Below, one piece after another: positions 62,676 to 64,000 of a stretch of DNA of 64,000 bases (within the stretch, counting starts at the first letter, position 1; the number at the start of each line of letters is the position of its first letter). The notes beneath the pieces were generated by a model. The model saw only the letters and a program-made list of their open reading frames with translations. It had not been told where the DNA came from and ran no database searches. Both the position numbers and the translations under genes were made by a program. Origin of the DNA: Chloroflexota bacterium (GTDB lineage: Bacteria > Chloroflexota > Anaerolineae > UBA4142 > SHND01); NCBI GenBank assembly GCA_029778615.1, contig JAKOPZ010000274.1, forward strand, positions 58,099 to 122,098. Reading direction: 5' to 3'.

Positions 62676-62697
62676 GACCGCATTCAGACCGCATTCA
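62676..62697 (+). promoter_or_regulatory. Tandem 11-mer repeat upstream of the oxidoreductase genes
   Basis: GACCGCATTCA occurs twice in direct tandem (62676-62686 and 62687-62697), 49 bases before the korD ATG. The tandem arrangement resembles a response-regulator binding site or part of the promoter (a TTGACC overlaps the first copy). Confidence 0.4.
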
Positions 62698-62745
62698 AAT
62701 CGTTTCACGGTACGCTGAAATCAAAATTGAAAAGAGGAGCAACGG

Positions 62746-63030
62746 ATGCGCGGCACTATTTTTATTGACGAAAATCGCTGCAAGGGTTGCGAATTATGCA
62801 CCTTTGTATGTCCCAAACATTTAATCGGGATTGCGGAGACGTTTACCCCGCGCGGTTATCGTCCCGCGCAGCTGGTTGACCCGGGCGGCGACTGCACAGG
62901 ATGTCTGCTGTGCGCGGTGATTTGTCCGGACGCGGCGATTATGGTGTATCGCGCGAATTCGTCAGCGCGCGCGTCGTCACGCCAAGACGGGAGCGCCGAG
63001 CCCAAACCCATCGGTGCCGCCGCCGCCTAA
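62746..63030 (+). CDS. korD: 2-oxoacid:ferredoxin oxidoreductase delta subunit (ferredoxin-type)
   Basis: 94 residues carrying two [4Fe-4S] motifs: CKGCELCTFVCPKHLIG (about 12-28) and CTGCLLCAVICPDAAIM (about 50-66). Directly followed by the alpha subunit gene. It probably transfers electrons from the thiamine-diphosphate subunit to ferredoxin. The final 25 residues are Ser/Ala/Lys-rich. GAGGAGC precedes ATG. Confidence 0.88.
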   Translation: MRGTIFIDENRCKGCELCTFVCPKHLIGIAETFTPRGYRPAQLVDPGGDCTGCLLCAVICPDAAIMVYRANSSARASSRQDGSAEPKPIGAAAA

Positions 63031-63051
63031 ATCCCACAAAATGAGGGTTCA

Positions 63052-64000
63052 ATGAAAGAACTCTGGAAAGGCAACGAAGCCATTGCCGAAGCCGCCGTGC
63101 GCGCGGGTCTCGACGCGTACTTTGGCTATCCCATTACGCCCCAAACCGAATTACTGGAATATCTTTCTGCACGCCTGATTCAACTGGACCGCGTGTTTCT
63201 CCAAGCCGAAAGCGAACTTGCCGCTATCAACATGGTGTACGGCGCGGCGTGCGCGGGCGCGCGCGTCATGACCTCGTCGTCTTCGCCCGGCTTTTCGTTG
63301 ATGCAAGAAGGACTGTCATACATTGCCGCATCGCAGGTGCCATGTGTGGTGGTGAACGTCATGCGCGGCGGTCCCGGTCTCGGCAATCTCGCACCGACGC
63401 AAGCGGACTATTTTCAAATGACCAAAGGCGGCGGACACGGCGACTATCATCCGATTGTGCTCGCGCCGTCGTCGGTCCAGGAAGCGGTGGATTTGATGTA
63501 CGAGGCGTTCGACCTTGCCCAAACCTATCGCGCGATTGTGATTCTGGCGATTGACGGCAACATTGGACAGATGATGGAACCGGTGGAAATGCCGCCGCCG
63601 CGCAAAATTGAAAAACGGGATTTCGGCTGGCAAGTTGGCGGCGCACAGGGGCGCGCGCGCCGCGTGATCACTTCGCTGTTTTTGAAACCGGAAGAGCTGG
63701 AAACGATGAACAACGCGCTGCAAGCGCAGGCGCGCGCGATTTGCGCGCACGAGGTGCGTTGGGCTGAACAGTTTACGGATGACGCGGAATTGGTCATTGT
63801 CGCGTTCGGCTCTGCCGCGCGGATTTCGCAAACTGCCATTCATCAGGCGCGCGCGAACGAGCTGCGCGTTGGCTTGTTCCGCCCAATCAGTTTGTACCCG
63901 TTTCCCGCCGAGGAGCTCGCGCGCTTGTCCGAACGGGTGCACAGTTTTTTGGTGGTCGAGATGAGCGCGGGACAAATGGTTGACGATGTGCGACTCGCCG
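63052..64000 (+). CDS. korA: 2-oxoacid:ferredoxin oxidoreductase alpha subunit (3' end missing)
   Basis: ATG at 63052 with GAGGG six bases before; 316 codons are visible and the frame is open at the window edge. KorA/PorA-type start: [20 protein letters not shown] and [13 protein letters not shown], then [20 protein letters not shown] and [19 protein letters not shown] (pyrimidine-binding domain I). It oxidises a 2-oxoacid (2-oxoglutarate, pyruvate or branched-chain) to an acyl-CoA and reduces ferredoxin. Beta and gamma genes should follow outside the window. Confidence 0.93.
   Translation, partial: MKELWKGNEAIAEAAVRAGLDAYFGYPITPQTELLEYLSARLIQLDRVFLQAESELAAINMVYGAACAGARVMTSSSSPGFSLMQEGLSYIAASQVPCVVVNVMRGGPGLGNLAPTQADYFQMTKGGGHGDYHPIVLAPSSVQEAVDLMYEAFDLAQTYRAIVILAIDGNIGQMMEPVEMPPPRKIEKRDFGWQVGGAQGRARRVITSLFLKPEELETMNNALQAQARAICAHEVRWAEQFTDDAELVIVAFGSAARISQTAIHQARANELRVGLFRPISLYPFPAEELARLSERVHSFLVVEMSAGQMVDDVRLA

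Overview
The window looks like a bacterial chromosome segment of moderate-to-high GC with very frequent GCGC/CGCG words, most likely from a member of the Chloroflexota (Anaerolineae or a related lineage). The main reasons are: secreted proteins with long Thr/Pro 'TPT' linkers, an archaeal-type prolyl-tRNA synthetase, a DhnA-type aldolase next to two phosphofructokinases, a group 3b-type [NiFe]-hydrogenase operon, several Opp-type transporters with Pro/Thr- or Gln/Asn-linked binding proteins, and house promoters resembling TTGACA/TATAAT. This assignment is inference; no rRNA or other taxonomic marker is present apart from rpsO, pnp and proS.

Layout. 1-2382 (+): 3' part of an NHL beta-propeller surface protein. 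2464-27019 (all -): a MoaD-MoaE fusion and a TerC-family membrane protein; rpsO followed by pnp; a CPA2/Kef-type antiporter; a large oligopeptide-transport region with two permease pairs, one OppD/OppF ATPase pair and three family-5 binding proteins, interrupted by a GT-C-like membrane glycosyltransferase; a GNAT-Nudix pair; and a LysM lipoprotein. 27286-40273 (+): metallophosphoesterase, ParB-like protein, proS, methyltransferase, EamA exporter, a glycolytic trio (two PFKs of different predicted phosphoryl-donor type, then class I aldolase), and a C25 (gingipain-like) peptidase carrying the same C-terminal module as the first gene. 40363-43749 (-): OmpR-type response regulator, twin-CBS protein, PAS histidine kinase and a Cys-rich small protein. 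44003-50452 (+): CoA-transferase followed by a hydrogenase operon (beta, cyclic-nucleotide-binding protein, gamma, delta, alpha, maturation protease). 50560-62454 (+): a long same-strand run of mostly membrane proteins (MBL hydrolase, SpoIIM-like, a frameshifted alpha/beta hydrolase, LiaI/LiaF-like proteins, acyltransferase, F420-type reductase family, DUF protein, M28 peptidase). 62746-64000 (+): delta and partial alpha subunits of a 2-oxoacid:ferredoxin oxidoreductase.

Metabolic reading (inference): peptide uptake, secreted or surface peptidases, glycolysis with a probable pyrophosphate-dependent step, ferredoxin-dependent 2-oxoacid oxidation, CoA transfer and an NAD(P)-linked hydrogenase fit a fermentative or facultatively anaerobic heterotroph.

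The most unusual non-coding feature is a set of degenerate word-array repeats (runs of slightly varying 6-9-base words) at about ten places. Several run into coding sequence and there encode hydrophilic loops or termini. There are also several families of palindromic repeats, one of which supplies the -35 element of a promoter. No CRISPR array, rRNA, tRNA, integrase or transposase gene was found.
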